Below, piece after piece: positions 44,627 through 54,065 of a stretch of DNA of 63,872 bases. The notes below the pieces were generated by a model. That model had not been told where the DNA came from, made no database searches, and saw only the letters and a program-made list of their open reading frames with translations. The position numbers and the translations under genes are program-made. The stretch comes from CAZNEZ01 sp964572475 (lineage in GTDB: Bacteria; Bacillota; Clostridia; Lachnospirales; Lachnospiraceae), in contig CAZNEZ010000008.1 in the NCBI GenBank assembly GCA_964572475.1, forward strand, positions 1 through 63,872, written 5' to 3'. Position 1 is the stretch's first letter; each line of letters begins with the position of its first letter.

Positions 44627-46651
44627 ATGCTAATCAGGCAATTGAAGGGAATAGGAGAAAAGACCGAACAGCTTTTTAATAAAGTGGGAGTTACTACGGT
44701 AGAAGAACTTCTGATGTATTACCCTAGAAATTACGATGAATATAAAAGAGCTATTATGGTACAGGAAATCGATGAAAATATAGTAGCAATTGAGGGAACC
44801 ATTATTAAAAATAGTGGTTCTAGGAAAATGCGCGGACTTGAGGTATTAAGCATTATTGCAAAAGACACTGATGGAAGTGTATTTACGGTAACATGGTTTA
44901 ATATGGGATTTCTTAAAAATGTTATGAAGATAGGTTACAAATATGTATTTAGAGGAAGAGTCAGCTATAAAGGAAATACAATAGCATTAGAGCAGCCAGA
45001 ATATTATTCGTTAGGTGATTATGATAGAAAAATATCAGAACTACAGCCCATCTATCCACTTACTGATGGTTTGACCAATAATGCTGTGATAAAGGCGGTC
45101 AAGCAGGCATTAACATTTAAACATATTATTAATGATGAGCTGCCTATTGAAATTAAAGACAGATATGGATTGCCAGACCTTGAAACTGCAATAACTGGTA
45201 TGCATTTTCCTAAGAATAAACAAGAAATGTATGAGGCTAGAAAACGTATTGCCTTTGATGAGTTTTTGAGATTTATTATTTCGTTAAGAAAGATGAAAGA
45301 GAATACAGGGATTATTTTTAATGATTTTAAGATTGGATATGAAGATAAAATTAATGAAATCATTAAAGCTTTACCATTTACACTTACTAATGCGCAGATT
45401 AAGGTTATTGATGAGATTCAAAAAGATATGACATCTCATAAGGTAATGAGCAGACTTGTTCAGGGTGATGTAGGTTCAGGTAAAACTATTATTGCATTTT
45501 TAGCGCTATTTCAAGTATCACTAAGTGGTTATCAGGGCTGTCTAATGGCACCGACAGAAGTATTGGCGAAGCAGCATTTTATAGCAATAAATGAATTGCT
45601 GTTATTATTAAAGGAGAATGGAATAGAAACTGATATTAAGGTTGAACTACTTACAGGTTCTACCACAGCCAAAGAAAAAAAACGTATTTATGAGCTTGTA
45701 TCATGTGGAGAGGTAGATATATTAATTGGAACACATGCACTTATACAAGAAAAGGTTGAATATAAGAATCTTGCACTTGTAATAACAGATGAACAGCATA
45801 GATTTGGCGTAAATCAAAGAGAAATGTTATCAAATAAAGGCAAACATCCTCATGTACTTGTAATGAGTGCAACACCGATTCCTAGAACATTAGCAATTAT
45901 AATATATGGGGATTTGGATATTTCAATTATTGATGAATTACCTGCTAACAGACTGCCGATTAAGAACTGTGTTGTTGATACCTCGTTTAGAGCTAATGCA
46001 TATAAATTTATTGAAGAGCAGGTAAAACTTGGACATCAGGCATATGTTATATGCCCAATGGTTGAAGAAAGCGAGAATCTTGAAGCTGAAAATGTTATGG
46101 ATTATGCGTCTAATTTAAAAAAGACGTTTTCTTCTAGCGTTAATGTTGAATTTTTGCATGGAAAGATGAAAGCAGATGATAAAAACAATATTATGGAGAG
46201 ATTTTCAAGAAATGAGATACAGGTATTGGTTTCTACAACGGTTATTGAAGTTGGAATAAATGTACCTAATTCGACAGTTATGTTGATTGAGAATGCAGAA
46301 AGATTCGGACTTGCAGGACTTCATCAGCTTAGAGGACGCGTAGGACGTGGTGATGCACAATCCTATTGTATATTTATTTCAAGCTCTAAGAACAAAGATA
46401 AGATAGAAAGACTTAATATTCTTAAGGAGTCCAATGATGGATTTAAGATAGCATCAGAAGATCTTAAACTAAGAGGGCCTGGCGATTTCTTTGGAATTAG
46501 ACAAAGTGGTGAGATGAATTTTAAAGTTGCAGACATATATGACGATTCCAATATGCTAAAAGCTGCATCTGAAACAGCGGATAGGATATTTGCAGGAGAG
46601 ATTCAACTGCCCGATTGTATTACTTGTAAAACACAATATATTATTATATAA
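44627..46651 (+). CDS. recG: ATP-dependent DNA helicase RecG
   Basis: The 674-aa helicase has an N-terminal OB/wedge domain (LKGIGEKTEQLFNKVGVTTV), Walker A VQGDVGSGKT (about residue 285), DEQH (about 388), SATPIPRTLAI (about 414), and the C-terminal TIVIEVGINVPN and RGRVGRGDAQSYC segments. It remodels stalled replication forks. Length normal. Confidence 0.97.
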   Translation: MLIRQLKGIGEKTEQLFNKVGVTTVEELLMYYPRNYDEYKRAIMVQEIDENIVAIEGTIIKNSGSRKMRGLEVLSIIAKDTDGSVFTVTWFNMGFLKNVMKIGYKYVFRGRVSYKGNTIALEQPEYYSLGDYDRKISELQPIYPLTDGLTNNAVIKAVKQALTFKHIINDELPIEIKDRYGLPDLETAITGMHFPKNKQEMYEARKRIAFDEFLRFIISLRKMKENTGIIFNDFKIGYEDKINEIIKALPFTLTNAQIKVIDEIQKDMTSHKVMSRLVQGDVGSGKTIIAFLALFQVSLSGYQGCLMAPTEVLAKQHFIAINELLLLLKENGIETDIKVELLTGSTTAKEKKRIYELVSCGEVDILIGTHALIQEKVEYKNLALVITDEQHRFGVNQREMLSNKGKHPHVLVMSATPIPRTLAIIIYGDLDISIIDELPANRLPIKNCVVDTSFRANAYKFIEEQVKLGHQAYVICPMVEESENLEAENVMDYASNLKKTFSSSVNVEFLHGKMKADDKNNIMERFSRNEIQVLVSTTVIEVGINVPNSTVMLIENAERFGLAGLHQLRGRVGRGDAQSYCIFISSSKNKDKIERLNILKESNDGFKIASEDLKLRGPGDFFGIRQSGEMNFKVADIYDDSNMLKAASETADRIFAGEIQLPDCITCKTQYIII

Positions 46652-46704
46652 TTGTAATAGATTTTGAGCTATATATGAAAGTACCAAGTGAAAGGCGAAG
46701 ACTG

Positions 46705-48063
46705 ATGGATTACTATTTGGCAATAGATATAGATACTACAGGCGGTAGACATGTGCTTGGAAGTGTAGAGAATAATAAGCTTGTAACAAAAGTTATATAT
46801 GAGTTTGGTGATATTACCATCTGTGAGCATGGTATAACAAGATGGAATCTTACAAAGATTAAACAAGAGATTATTAATGGACTTAAAGAATGCAAAAATA
46901 TAGGATGCATTCCCAAATATGTTGCGGTTGATACAGTTTCATCTGATTTTATTCTACTGGACGCAGCAGATAATGTAATTAATGTCCCTATAGTAACAAG
47001 TATGATTAAGTCAGATGAGGATGATAATATTAGAAAAATCATTGGAGATAGAGAACTTTTCGATAGAACAGGAATATGTAGAATTAAGAATAATACAATA
47101 TATCAGATGCTTACATTAGATAAAGAGATACTTCGTAACGCGCAACATTTTCTGATGTTAGCTGATTATATTAATTTTTTCCTTACAGGTAATATATTAT
47201 GTGAATATACAAATGCACAGACAACACAACTTGTCAATATTGAGACTAATGATTGGGACTATGAGATGATAGAGAATCTTGCACTGCCTACTCGCATTTT
47301 TAGTAGGCTCAATATGCCACAGACTACAGTTGGAATGCTTAAACAGGATATTGAAGAAGAGGTGTTATTTAACTGTAATGTTATTCTTACATGTTCAGCT
47401 AGAAAGATAGCATCTGTCAATGCAGTTCCACAGGTGAATGATGATATTTTTTACATTATTGAAGATGATATTACAGTTGCAGGAATTGAGAGCGTTTTAC
47501 CAATTATGACAGATGAGGCGTTTTCGCTTGGAATTATTAATGGAATTGGTAATAATTATAAATATATGCCAATGAAAGTTATAAATGCGATTAACATAAT
47601 TAAGGGAATTTGCTACGAATTCAAGAGCAATGGAGCATATGACGATTTGTGTGAAGAAGTCCAAAAAGCATTCAAATTTCCATCAAGAATAGATACTTCT
47701 CTGGATATATTCAATTCACCACAGTCTTATGCTTTAGCAATAGAAGAGTGCTGTAGAAATACAGGACAATTAGTACCAGAGACATTTGCAGAAGTAGCCA
47801 CATGTGCGTTTTTAAGTATTGCAGATACATTTGCAAGAGTGGTTAAGCAAGTTGAAGAGATGATGGATAAGCAATATTTGGATATATACATAATTGGTGA
47901 AGGTACAGAGATTTCATTACTTAACAAGTATATTAGAAATTTTACTCTTAGAGAGGTTCACCTAGGAACTAATAATGCTGCATCAACAGGAAATATTATG
48001 ATTCAACTTATTAAAGATGGTATTTGTGACAGTGTTAATGAAGCTAGAAAGCTGATTGTTTAG
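46705..48063 (+). CDS. Degenerate FGGY-family carbohydrate kinase (rhamnulokinase-like)
   Basis: The 452-aa protein is closest to rhamnulokinases in pattern: YYLAIDIDTTGGR at the start, VAVDTVSSDFILLD (about residue 75), RTGICRIKNNTIYQML, LMLADYINFFLTG (about 150) and NAQTTQLVN. The usual active-site segment SHDTASAVAAVP reads SARKIASVNAVP: Arg233 stands where the catalytic Asp should be and Ala232 where His is expected. The phosphate loops also look eroded. It may be a pseudo-enzyme. ATG 46705 has GAAAGGCG 7-8 bases upstream. Confidence 0.7.
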   Translation: MDYYLAIDIDTTGGRHVLGSVENNKLVTKVIYEFGDITICEHGITRWNLTKIKQEIINGLKECKNIGCIPKYVAVDTVSSDFILLDAADNVINVPIVTSMIKSDEDDNIRKIIGDRELFDRTGICRIKNNTIYQMLTLDKEILRNAQHFLMLADYINFFLTGNILCEYTNAQTTQLVNIETNDWDYEMIENLALPTRIFSRLNMPQTTVGMLKQDIEEEVLFNCNVILTCSARKIASVNAVPQVNDDIFYIIEDDITVAGIESVLPIMTDEAFSLGIINGIGNNYKYMPMKVINAINIIKGICYEFKSNGAYDDLCEEVQKAFKFPSRIDTSLDIFNSPQSYALAIEECCRNTGQLVPETFAEVATCAFLSIADTFARVVKQVEEMMDKQYLDIYIIGEGTEISLLNKYIRNFTLREVHLGTNNAASTGNIMIQLIKDGICDSVNEARKLIV

Positions 48064-48140
48064 ATGAATAATTACAGATTTTATTATAATTATGTTATAT
48101 GAAATCTATAGTAATATTAAAAAATAGAGAGGTTTTGAAG

Positions 48141-49172
48141 ATGAACATTGTTGTATTAGCTGGTGGAATCAGCACAGAAAGAGAAATTTCATTAGTAACA
48201 GGAAGTAAAGTATGTGAGGCACTTATAGAGAAAAATCATAATGCTATATTAGTAGATGTTTATTTAGGAAGAGAAGACATACCTTCAGATATATTTGAAA
48301 AGAAATTTGATGTTGAAGCGGAACTCCTAAGAATTAAGTCTATTGAATATAAAATAGATACAATTAAAGCAAGTAATAGGGAGTTTTTTGGAGATAATGT
48401 AATTGAATTATGTAAGATGGCAGATTTCGTCTTTTTGGGATTACATGGAGTAGATGGAGAAGATGGTAAGATACAAGCCGTATTTGACCTTCTTAAGATA
48501 AAATATAGTGGTACTGGATATATCGGAAGTGCACTTGCTATGGATAAATCACTTACAAAAGCCCTATGGGAAAAGAATAATATTCCTACACCAGGAGGAA
48601 TTACTATTACAAAAGATACAAATGATAAGTCTCTTAAGGCTATTGGACAGAAAGTTCCATGTGTTGTTAAACCGGCTTGTGGTGGCTCAAGTATTGGCGT
48701 ATCGCTTGTGTTTTCAGAAGATGAGTATGAAGCAGCACTTGAAGAAGCATTTAAGTATGAAGATAATGTTGTTATAGAACAATATATAAGTGGCAGAGAA
48801 CTTTCAATAGGAGTTGTAGATGGTAAAGCGCTTCCAGTTATTGAGATTACACCTATTGAGGGATTTTATGATTATACTAACAAATATAATGCTGGTAGAA
48901 CTATAGAAGTTTGTCCAGCTAAAATAGATGAAAATACTACAGAGAAATTAAAACGTTCAGCAGAAGAAGCCGGAGAGGCTTTAATGCTTTCTAATTATTA
49001 TAGAATTGATTATATTTTGTGTGAGAATGGTGATTTTTACGCATTAGAAGGTAACACGCTTCCTGGGATGACACCAACAAGTCTTATTCCACAGGAGGCT
49101 GCTGCCGAAGGAATGAGCTTTAGCGATTTGTGTGAAAAACTCATAGAAGTATCATTGAAAAATAACCTATAG
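48141..49172 (+). CDS. ddl: D-alanine--D-alanine ligase
   Basis: The 343-aa ATP-grasp enzyme makes the D-Ala-D-Ala dipeptide. Seen: VLAGGISTEREISL (residues 4-17), LGLHGVDGEDGKIQ (about 100), GSALAMDK (about 134), VVKPACGGSSIGVS (about 175), EQYISGRELS (about 214) and EGNTLPGMTPTSL (about 302). ATG 48141 has GAGG 8 bases upstream. murF, which uses its product, follows by 14 bases. Confidence 0.96.
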   Translation: MNIVVLAGGISTEREISLVTGSKVCEALIEKNHNAILVDVYLGREDIPSDIFEKKFDVEAELLRIKSIEYKIDTIKASNREFFGDNVIELCKMADFVFLGLHGVDGEDGKIQAVFDLLKIKYSGTGYIGSALAMDKSLTKALWEKNNIPTPGGITITKDTNDKSLKAIGQKVPCVVKPACGGSSIGVSLVFSEDEYEAALEEAFKYEDNVVIEQYISGRELSIGVVDGKALPVIEITPIEGFYDYTNKYNAGRTIEVCPAKIDENTTEKLKRSAEEAGEALMLSNYYRIDYILCENGDFYALEGNTLPGMTPTSLIPQEAAAEGMSFSDLCEKLIEVSLKNNL

Positions 49173-49186
49173 GAAGGTAGCTTGTG

Positions 49187-50563
49187 ATGGTTGGAATGAC
49201 TTTGGAAAACATTGCAAAAGCATGCAATGGAAAGTATCTGGGAGAAGATGCAAAAAAGGAAAGGTTGGTATCAGGTGTTGCTATCGACAGCAGAAGGGTA
49301 GGGAGAGATTATCTTTTTGTTCCTATCGTAGGAGAACGCGTTGATGGACATGACTTTATTAGTCAGGTATTTGAAAAAGGAGCTTTATGTACTTTGTCCG
49401 AAAAAGAACTAGATATTGACAAACCATATATTTTAGTTGAAAACTCAGAACAGGCACTTAAGGATATTGCAGAATATTATAGAAGCTGTCTTAATATTAA
49501 GGTTATTGGAATCACAGGAAGTGTGGGAAAAACAAGCACTAAAGAAGTTATTGCCTCTGTTCTGGCTCAGAAGTATAAGGTTTTGAAGACAGAAGGTAAT
49601 TACAATAATGAGATAGGTTTACCTCTTACTATTTTTAGATTGAGAGAAGAGGATGAGATTGCAGTTCTTGAAATGGGTATTAGTGAGTTTGGTGAGATGA
49701 GCAGACTTGCTAAGATTGCAAGGCCTGATATCTGTATTATTACTAATATAGGATATTGCCATATTGAAAGTCTTGGTTCGAGAGATGGTGTTCTTAAGGC
49801 AAAGACGGAGATATTTGAATATATGAACTCTGATGGAAATATTATTCTTAATGGTGAAGATGATAAACTTCAGACAGTTTCGTCTGTTAAAGGAATTAAA
49901 CCTATATTTATAGGGGATTGTCCTAACAGCAGTGCAAAGGCAACAACTGTTAGTCCTAGAGGGTTAAAAGGAACGGATTGTACTATTGAAATATATAGTG
50001 ATGGCAAGGTTAGTTCATTTAATATTCATATTCCTATTCCGGGCAAGCATATGGTTAATAATGCACTTGTTGCAGCTAAAATAGGTATGCTTCTTGGACT
50101 TAGTGAAGATAATATTGCCAGTGGTGTCAGTGAACTTACACCAGTTAATGGACGAATTAATATTATTGATGCAGGTGCGTATACTCTTATTGATGATTGC
50201 TACAATGCTAATCCAATATCGATGAAAGCATCTATAGATGTGTTAAATATGGCAGAAACTAGAAAAGTAGCTATATTAGGTGATATGTTTGAACTTGGTG
50301 AAAATGAAGTGGAACTTCATAAGGAAATTGGAAAGTATCTAGCTGATAAGCCTGTAGATGTTCTGATTGCAGTTGGCTCATTAAGCAGGTTTATAGCAAG
50401 AGAAGCGTTGACTAATAGAGATATTGAGGTTCATTATTATAATACACTTGAGGAAATGCTAAGAAATATTTATGTAATTATCAAGGATAATGACACAATT
50501 CTTATCAAAGCATCACATTCAATGAAATTCAATAAGATTATTGATGAAATTAAGGAGGCATAG
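49187..50563 (+). CDS. murF: UDP-MurNAc-tripeptide--D-Ala-D-Ala ligase
   Basis: The 458-aa Mur ligase adds D-Ala-D-Ala to the precursor. Seen: N-terminal uridine-binding part (VSGVAIDSRRVG), ATP loop ITGSVGKTSTKE (about residue 108), NNEIGLPLTIFR, EMGISEFGEM (about 162), ITNIGYCH (about 183) and DCYNANPISMKASI (about 340). GTG 49184 one codon earlier is also possible. Its stop abuts the ATG of the next gene. Confidence 0.96.
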   Translation: MVGMTLENIAKACNGKYLGEDAKKERLVSGVAIDSRRVGRDYLFVPIVGERVDGHDFISQVFEKGALCTLSEKELDIDKPYILVENSEQALKDIAEYYRSCLNIKVIGITGSVGKTSTKEVIASVLAQKYKVLKTEGNYNNEIGLPLTIFRLREEDEIAVLEMGISEFGEMSRLAKIARPDICIITNIGYCHIESLGSRDGVLKAKTEIFEYMNSDGNIILNGEDDKLQTVSSVKGIKPIFIGDCPNSSAKATTVSPRGLKGTDCTIEIYSDGKVSSFNIHIPIPGKHMVNNALVAAKIGMLLGLSEDNIASGVSELTPVNGRINIIDAGAYTLIDDCYNANPISMKASIDVLNMAETRKVAILGDMFELGENEVELHKEIGKYLADKPVDVLIAVGSLSRFIAREALTNRDIEVHYYNTLEEMLRNIYVIIKDNDTILIKASHSMKFNKIIDEIKEA

Positions 50564-52237
50564 ATGTCAACTTTTAAAGAGAAAATAACTTTTCTTTTTA
50601 GAAAATTTAAAGAAGGTAGCAAGTTAGATAAGAGTATTTTCATATGTACTGCTATATTTACAACGCTTGTTATAGCATTTACGGTAGTAGTAATAATGAG
50701 ACATGGAGATATTACCAATGAGTTAATAGTTAAGAATAGTAACAATAATGATGTTGCAGCAAATGAGACAACCACTGCAATTATTGAGGAAACTACTAAT
50801 CTTAATGAAGAAACAGAGTTACAGACAATGTATATTAATGGCAGTACTATTGGAAGTTATGTAAGTAATGCCTCTCTTCTAGAAGCCAAAGTATCTGTAG
50901 CAAACAGTTGGCTTAATTCAGATGGATTTTTTGTTCAGTACAATGTATCTGTATCAAATGTATCTGGAAAAGACATTGAAAACTGGGGATTTGCTTTTCA
51001 TTTTAATGGAAATGCGGTCTTGTCTGACAGTTGGAATGGTCAATATGAGATGGCAGGAAGTAATCTTGTTGTTCATCCTGTAGCATTCAATCACGATATT
51101 AGTAAGAATGATGATGGATTTTCATTTGGATTTATAATAAAAGCAGATTATGAGGATTCATCAATCAAATCATATACTGTTTATGCATTAGATACTAGTG
51201 AAACACTTGCAGTTAACATTTCAATACCAGTTCCACAAACTACAGAGTATACAACTCCTGTAAAACCAGAGACAACAACTGAAGAGGAAACAACAACCTC
51301 TGATTCTAACCAGACTAGTAATAAAGGTCCTGCAAATATTTATGGCAGACTTAGTGTAAGTGGAACAAAGCTTATGTCAGCAGGTGTTCACCATGAAGTT
51401 CAACTAAAAGGTATTAGTACGCATGGTATTTCATTCTTTCCACAGTATATTAATGATAGTGTATTTAGTACAGTAGCTTCAACATTTAATGCAGATGTAA
51501 TTAGAGTGCCTGTATATACTTCAGAATCAGGTGGATATTGTACAGGTGGTAATAAGGACACTCTTAAGAAATTAGTGGATAATGCAGTAACTTATGCAAA
51601 AGACAATGGACTTTATATTATTATTGACTGGCATATCCTTTCGGATGGCAATCCTCAGACTTATCAGACCGAAGCTATTGAATTCTTTTCTTATGTAGCT
51701 AAGAAATATAGTTCTTATACTAATGTTTTATATGAGATATGTAATGAGCCTAATGGTAATGTTACATGGTCGAAGAATATCAAACCATATGCAGAAACAC
51801 TTATTAGTACTATTCGCAAATATGATTCAGAAGCAGTAATTCTTGTAGGTACACCTAATTGGTCTCAGGATGTTGATGTGGTTGCCGATGATCCTATTGT
51901 TGATGTGAAAAATGTTATGTATACATTCCATTTCTATGCAGCAACACATAAGGAAACTTATAGACAAAAGGTTGAATATGCACTTTCTAAAGGATTACCT
52001 ATATTTGTAAGTGAATTTGGTATCTGTGATTCTTCTGGTAATGGAAATGTTGATGAAGAATCAGCAAATGAATGGCTGAGTTTTATGAATAAGAATGGTA
52101 TTAGTTTTGTGGCTTGGAATCTTTCTAATAAAAATGAGTCTTCATCGATTTTAAAACCAGGTGTTAATTCACTTGGAGGCTGGACAGTAAATGAGTTGAC
52201 CGCGAGTGGACAATGGATATTAAATGCGCTAAAATAA
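50564..52237 (+). CDS. Membrane-anchored GH5 endoglucanase with carbohydrate-binding-like domain
   Basis: The 557-aa protein has a cytoplasmic basic start, one membrane segment (about residues 24-45), a CBM2-like beta domain (about 100-215, WGFAFHFNGNAVLSDSWNG), a Thr/Glu-rich linker (about 222-250) and a glycoside hydrolase family 5 catalytic domain. Glu395 in YEICNEPNG is the acid/base and Glu484 in VSEFGI the nucleophile. It should cut beta-1,4-glucans such as cellulose at the cell surface. It starts on the base after murF, so translational coupling with a cell-wall gene is odd. Confidence 0.9.
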   Translation: MSTFKEKITFLFRKFKEGSKLDKSIFICTAIFTTLVIAFTVVVIMRHGDITNELIVKNSNNNDVAANETTTAIIEETTNLNEETELQTMYINGSTIGSYVSNASLLEAKVSVANSWLNSDGFFVQYNVSVSNVSGKDIENWGFAFHFNGNAVLSDSWNGQYEMAGSNLVVHPVAFNHDISKNDDGFSFGFIIKADYEDSSIKSYTVYALDTSETLAVNISIPVPQTTEYTTPVKPETTTEEETTTSDSNQTSNKGPANIYGRLSVSGTKLMSAGVHHEVQLKGISTHGISFFPQYINDSVFSTVASTFNADVIRVPVYTSESGGYCTGGNKDTLKKLVDNAVTYAKDNGLYIIIDWHILSDGNPQTYQTEAIEFFSYVAKKYSSYTNVLYEICNEPNGNVTWSKNIKPYAETLISTIRKYDSEAVILVGTPNWSQDVDVVADDPIVDVKNVMYTFHFYAATHKETYRQKVEYALSKGLPIFVSEFGICDSSGNGNVDEESANEWLSFMNKNGISFVAWNLSNKNESSSILKPGVNSLGGWTVNELTASGQWILNALK

Positions 52238-52308
52238 GTGTAATATAGTTGATTTGGACTAAATCATAAACGAAGGATTTGAGAATATTACAGACAAGGA
52301 GATATGTT

Positions 52309-53424
52309 ATGTTTTGTACGAATTGTGGTAGTAAAATTGAAAATGAAAATGCACTATTTTGTGTTAATTGTGGACAAAAAATTCAGAATGCACCAGAGGA
52401 GCCAGAAGTGCCAGAGATGCCAGAAGTACCAGAGAAACTAGAAGTACCGGAGGAGCTAGTAGTACCAGAGGAGCTAGTAGTACCAGAGGAACCAGAAGTA
52501 CCAGAGGAGCCAGTAGTACCAGAGGAAGCAGTAGTAGCGGAAGTGCCACTGGAAGAATCGGTGATTGAAGAAACACCACTATCTGAAACATATGTTGATA
52601 TACCAGCAAAAACAGAAACACCGGTATATACAGAGCCAGAGTATGCAGAAACGGTACAGCCAGAGTATACAGAACCGATACAGCTAGAGAATGCAGAACC
52701 GGTACAGCCAGAGTATACAGAACCGATACAGCTAGAGAATGCAGAACCAGTACAGACAGAGAAAGAAGAGCTAGTACAACAGCAGATAACAGAGATTCCG
52801 TCAAACACAAGCGAGGTATTAAACAATAAAAAAGTAAAAACCAAACCAGTATATACGATATTTGGTGTTATCTTTGCTTTGGCAACACTTGCATTACTTA
52901 TTATGGATTTTATAGATGCCGATTCAAGAATCAATAAAACTAATGAGATGATATTTGCAGGAGCTTTTTCAATTATTACAATATTAATTATTGTATATTC
53001 GGTAGTTAAGAATAAAACAATGTCAAGAGTATTCGGAGAAATAATGATTTGGACGGGTGTAATAGACCTGATTATAGGTGATTTTAACTATTTTAAGCAA
53101 TCAATTTCAAGCTTTTCAAATAAAGAAGATTTAATTGATAAATATTATGCAGTTATAACAGTTGCATTTATAATAATGTTTATAGTGTTCCTAGTTACTA
53201 TGGCAATTCATTCATTTATGGCTAAAGATAGAGGAACTATGGGTGTAACGCTTGCAGGAAGTATTACAATTATTTTACTTATAGTACATATAACAGTTGA
53301 TATTGCTGCTAATGATTCTACAATTAAGATTTTTAATACAATTCCAGTAAATGTAATATATATTACATTTATATTAGCTGTAATGTTCGCAGCAGCTGGA
53401 AGAACAAAAAAAGAAGTTATCTAG
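52309..53424 (+). CDS. Zinc-ribbon membrane protein with PEV-type repeats
   Basis: The 371-aa protein starts with a zinc ribbon (MFCTNCGSKIENENALFCVN, Cys pairs at 3/6 and 18/21), followed by a Pro-Glu-Val repeat (about residues 28-85) and a second repeat (TEPIQLENAEPVQPEY, about 108-150), and then about six membrane segments (residues 190-365). I do not recognise the family as a whole. ATG 52309 has AAGGAG 7 bases upstream. The opposite strand carries long Ser- or Leu-rich open frames that are by-products of the repeat. Confidence 0.8.
   Translation: MFCTNCGSKIENENALFCVNCGQKIQNAPEEPEVPEMPEVPEKLEVPEELVVPEELVVPEEPEVPEEPVVPEEAVVAEVPLEESVIEETPLSETYVDIPAKTETPVYTEPEYAETVQPEYTEPIQLENAEPVQPEYTEPIQLENAEPVQTEKEELVQQQITEIPSNTSEVLNNKKVKTKPVYTIFGVIFALATLALLIMDFIDADSRINKTNEMIFAGAFSIITILIIVYSVVKNKTMSRVFGEIMIWTGVIDLIIGDFNYFKQSISSFSNKEDLIDKYYAVITVAFIIMFIVFLVTMAIHSFMAKDRGTMGVTLAGSITIILLIVHITVDIAANDSTIKIFNTIPVNVIYITFILAVMFAAAGRTKKEVI
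52393..52760 (+). repeat. Two in-frame degenerate repeat tracts
   Basis: Tract 1 (52393-52545) is a series of about 12-18-bp units around CCAGAGGAGC encoding PEVPEE-like steps. Tract 2 (about 52645-52760) repeats a 54-bp unit about twice (EYTEPIQLENAEPVQP). Both keep the frame. Confidence 0.9.
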
Positions 53425-53564
53425 AGGATTTATTAGATAGTAAATTTGAAATTTTATAAATGTATTAATTATGTTTATAAAAAGGTAGCTTTGATTAATT
53501 ATGAGATACTTCACACTCAGAGTAAGAAATATATTCTATCAGATAGTATAGAGTATATGCATAC

Positions 53565-53604
53565 AAAAGGCAGTCACCACTTAAAAAGTGCTGACTGCCT
53601 TTTT
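53565..53604. terminator. Bidirectional terminator between the zinc-ribbon gene and the SASP gene
   Basis: AAAAGGCAGTCA pairs with TGACTGCCTTTTT; an inner stem CACTT/AAGTG extends it. The 53425-53564 stretch before it shows no gene. Confidence 0.88.
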
Positions 53605-53650
53605 GGTAATTAGATTACCGTAGCTTATTAGCTAAGAACAATGGTAAATG

Positions 53651-53845
53651 TTATTTACCAGCTGATCTCTTCTCATAATCTTCAACCATTTTCTTAACCA
53701 TATAACCACCAACTGAACCATTCTGGGCAGAAGTTAAGTTACCATTATAACCATCTGTTAAAGGAACACCAAGTTCACTTGCAACTTCCATCTTGAATCT
53801 GTTCATTGCGCTTTTTGCTTCTGGAACATTTGTTTTTGAAGTCAT
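53651..53845 (-). CDS. Alpha/beta-type small acid-soluble spore protein
   Basis: The 64-aa protein shows the SASP pattern (AKSAMNRFKMEVASELGVPL; NGSVGGYMVKKMVE) with the GPR protease cleavage region around FKMEVASE. Such proteins coat spore DNA and protect it from UV and heat. The start 53845 has GGAGGT; the longer frame begins in the leader. A CATAATA sigma-G-like -10 lies about 42 bases upstream. Confidence 0.95.
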   Translation of the reverse strand: MTSKTNVPEAKSAMNRFKMEVASELGVPLTDGYNGNLTSAQNGSVGGYMVKKMVEDYEKRSAGK

Positions 53846-53886
53846 TTGATTACCTCCTATAAATGTAATGTTATTTGGTACACTCA

Positions 53887-53893
53887 TATTATG
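53887..53893 (-). promoter_or_regulatory. Sigma-G-like -10 element of the SASP gene
   Basis: On the minus strand CATAATA matches the forespore sigma-G -10 consensus; a -35 is less clear (GTATT, 15 bp away). Consistent with expression of SASP in the forespore. Confidence 0.5.
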
Positions 53894-53964
53894 TGGAGAT
53901 TTCAAAATAATACACTGGTAAGATTTAGAAAAAAATTAATTTAATTAATTTGATTTTTTGTATA

Positions 53965-54048
53965 ATAGGAAATTACGCAGTAGCGTAAAACATTCAAGAA
54001 GAATGCGAAGCATTCTTCCAAGCGCTTGTGCCGACAAGCGCTTTTTTA
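53965..54048 (+). repeat. Two-hairpin intergenic repeat, copy 6 (complete)
   Basis: Core A (53965-53991), hairpin 1 (53998-54018) and hairpin 2 (54020-54047, T6) are nearly identical to copy 1 over the whole length. It lies between the SASP leader and the end of the yprB-like gene, both on the minus strand. Confidence 0.85.
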
Positions 54049-54065
54049 TGAAAATATAAAACTTA

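Noticed and set aside
45052..45363. Minus-strand open frame inside recG
   Set aside because: Shadow of a conserved helicase region; no supporting features.
52364..52934. Two long minus-strand open frames (148 and 183 codons) opposite the zinc-ribbon gene
   Set aside because: Leu/Val- and Ser/Gly-rich translations mirror the Pro-Glu-Val DNA repeat; no ribosome site; the plus-strand gene has domains and membrane segments.
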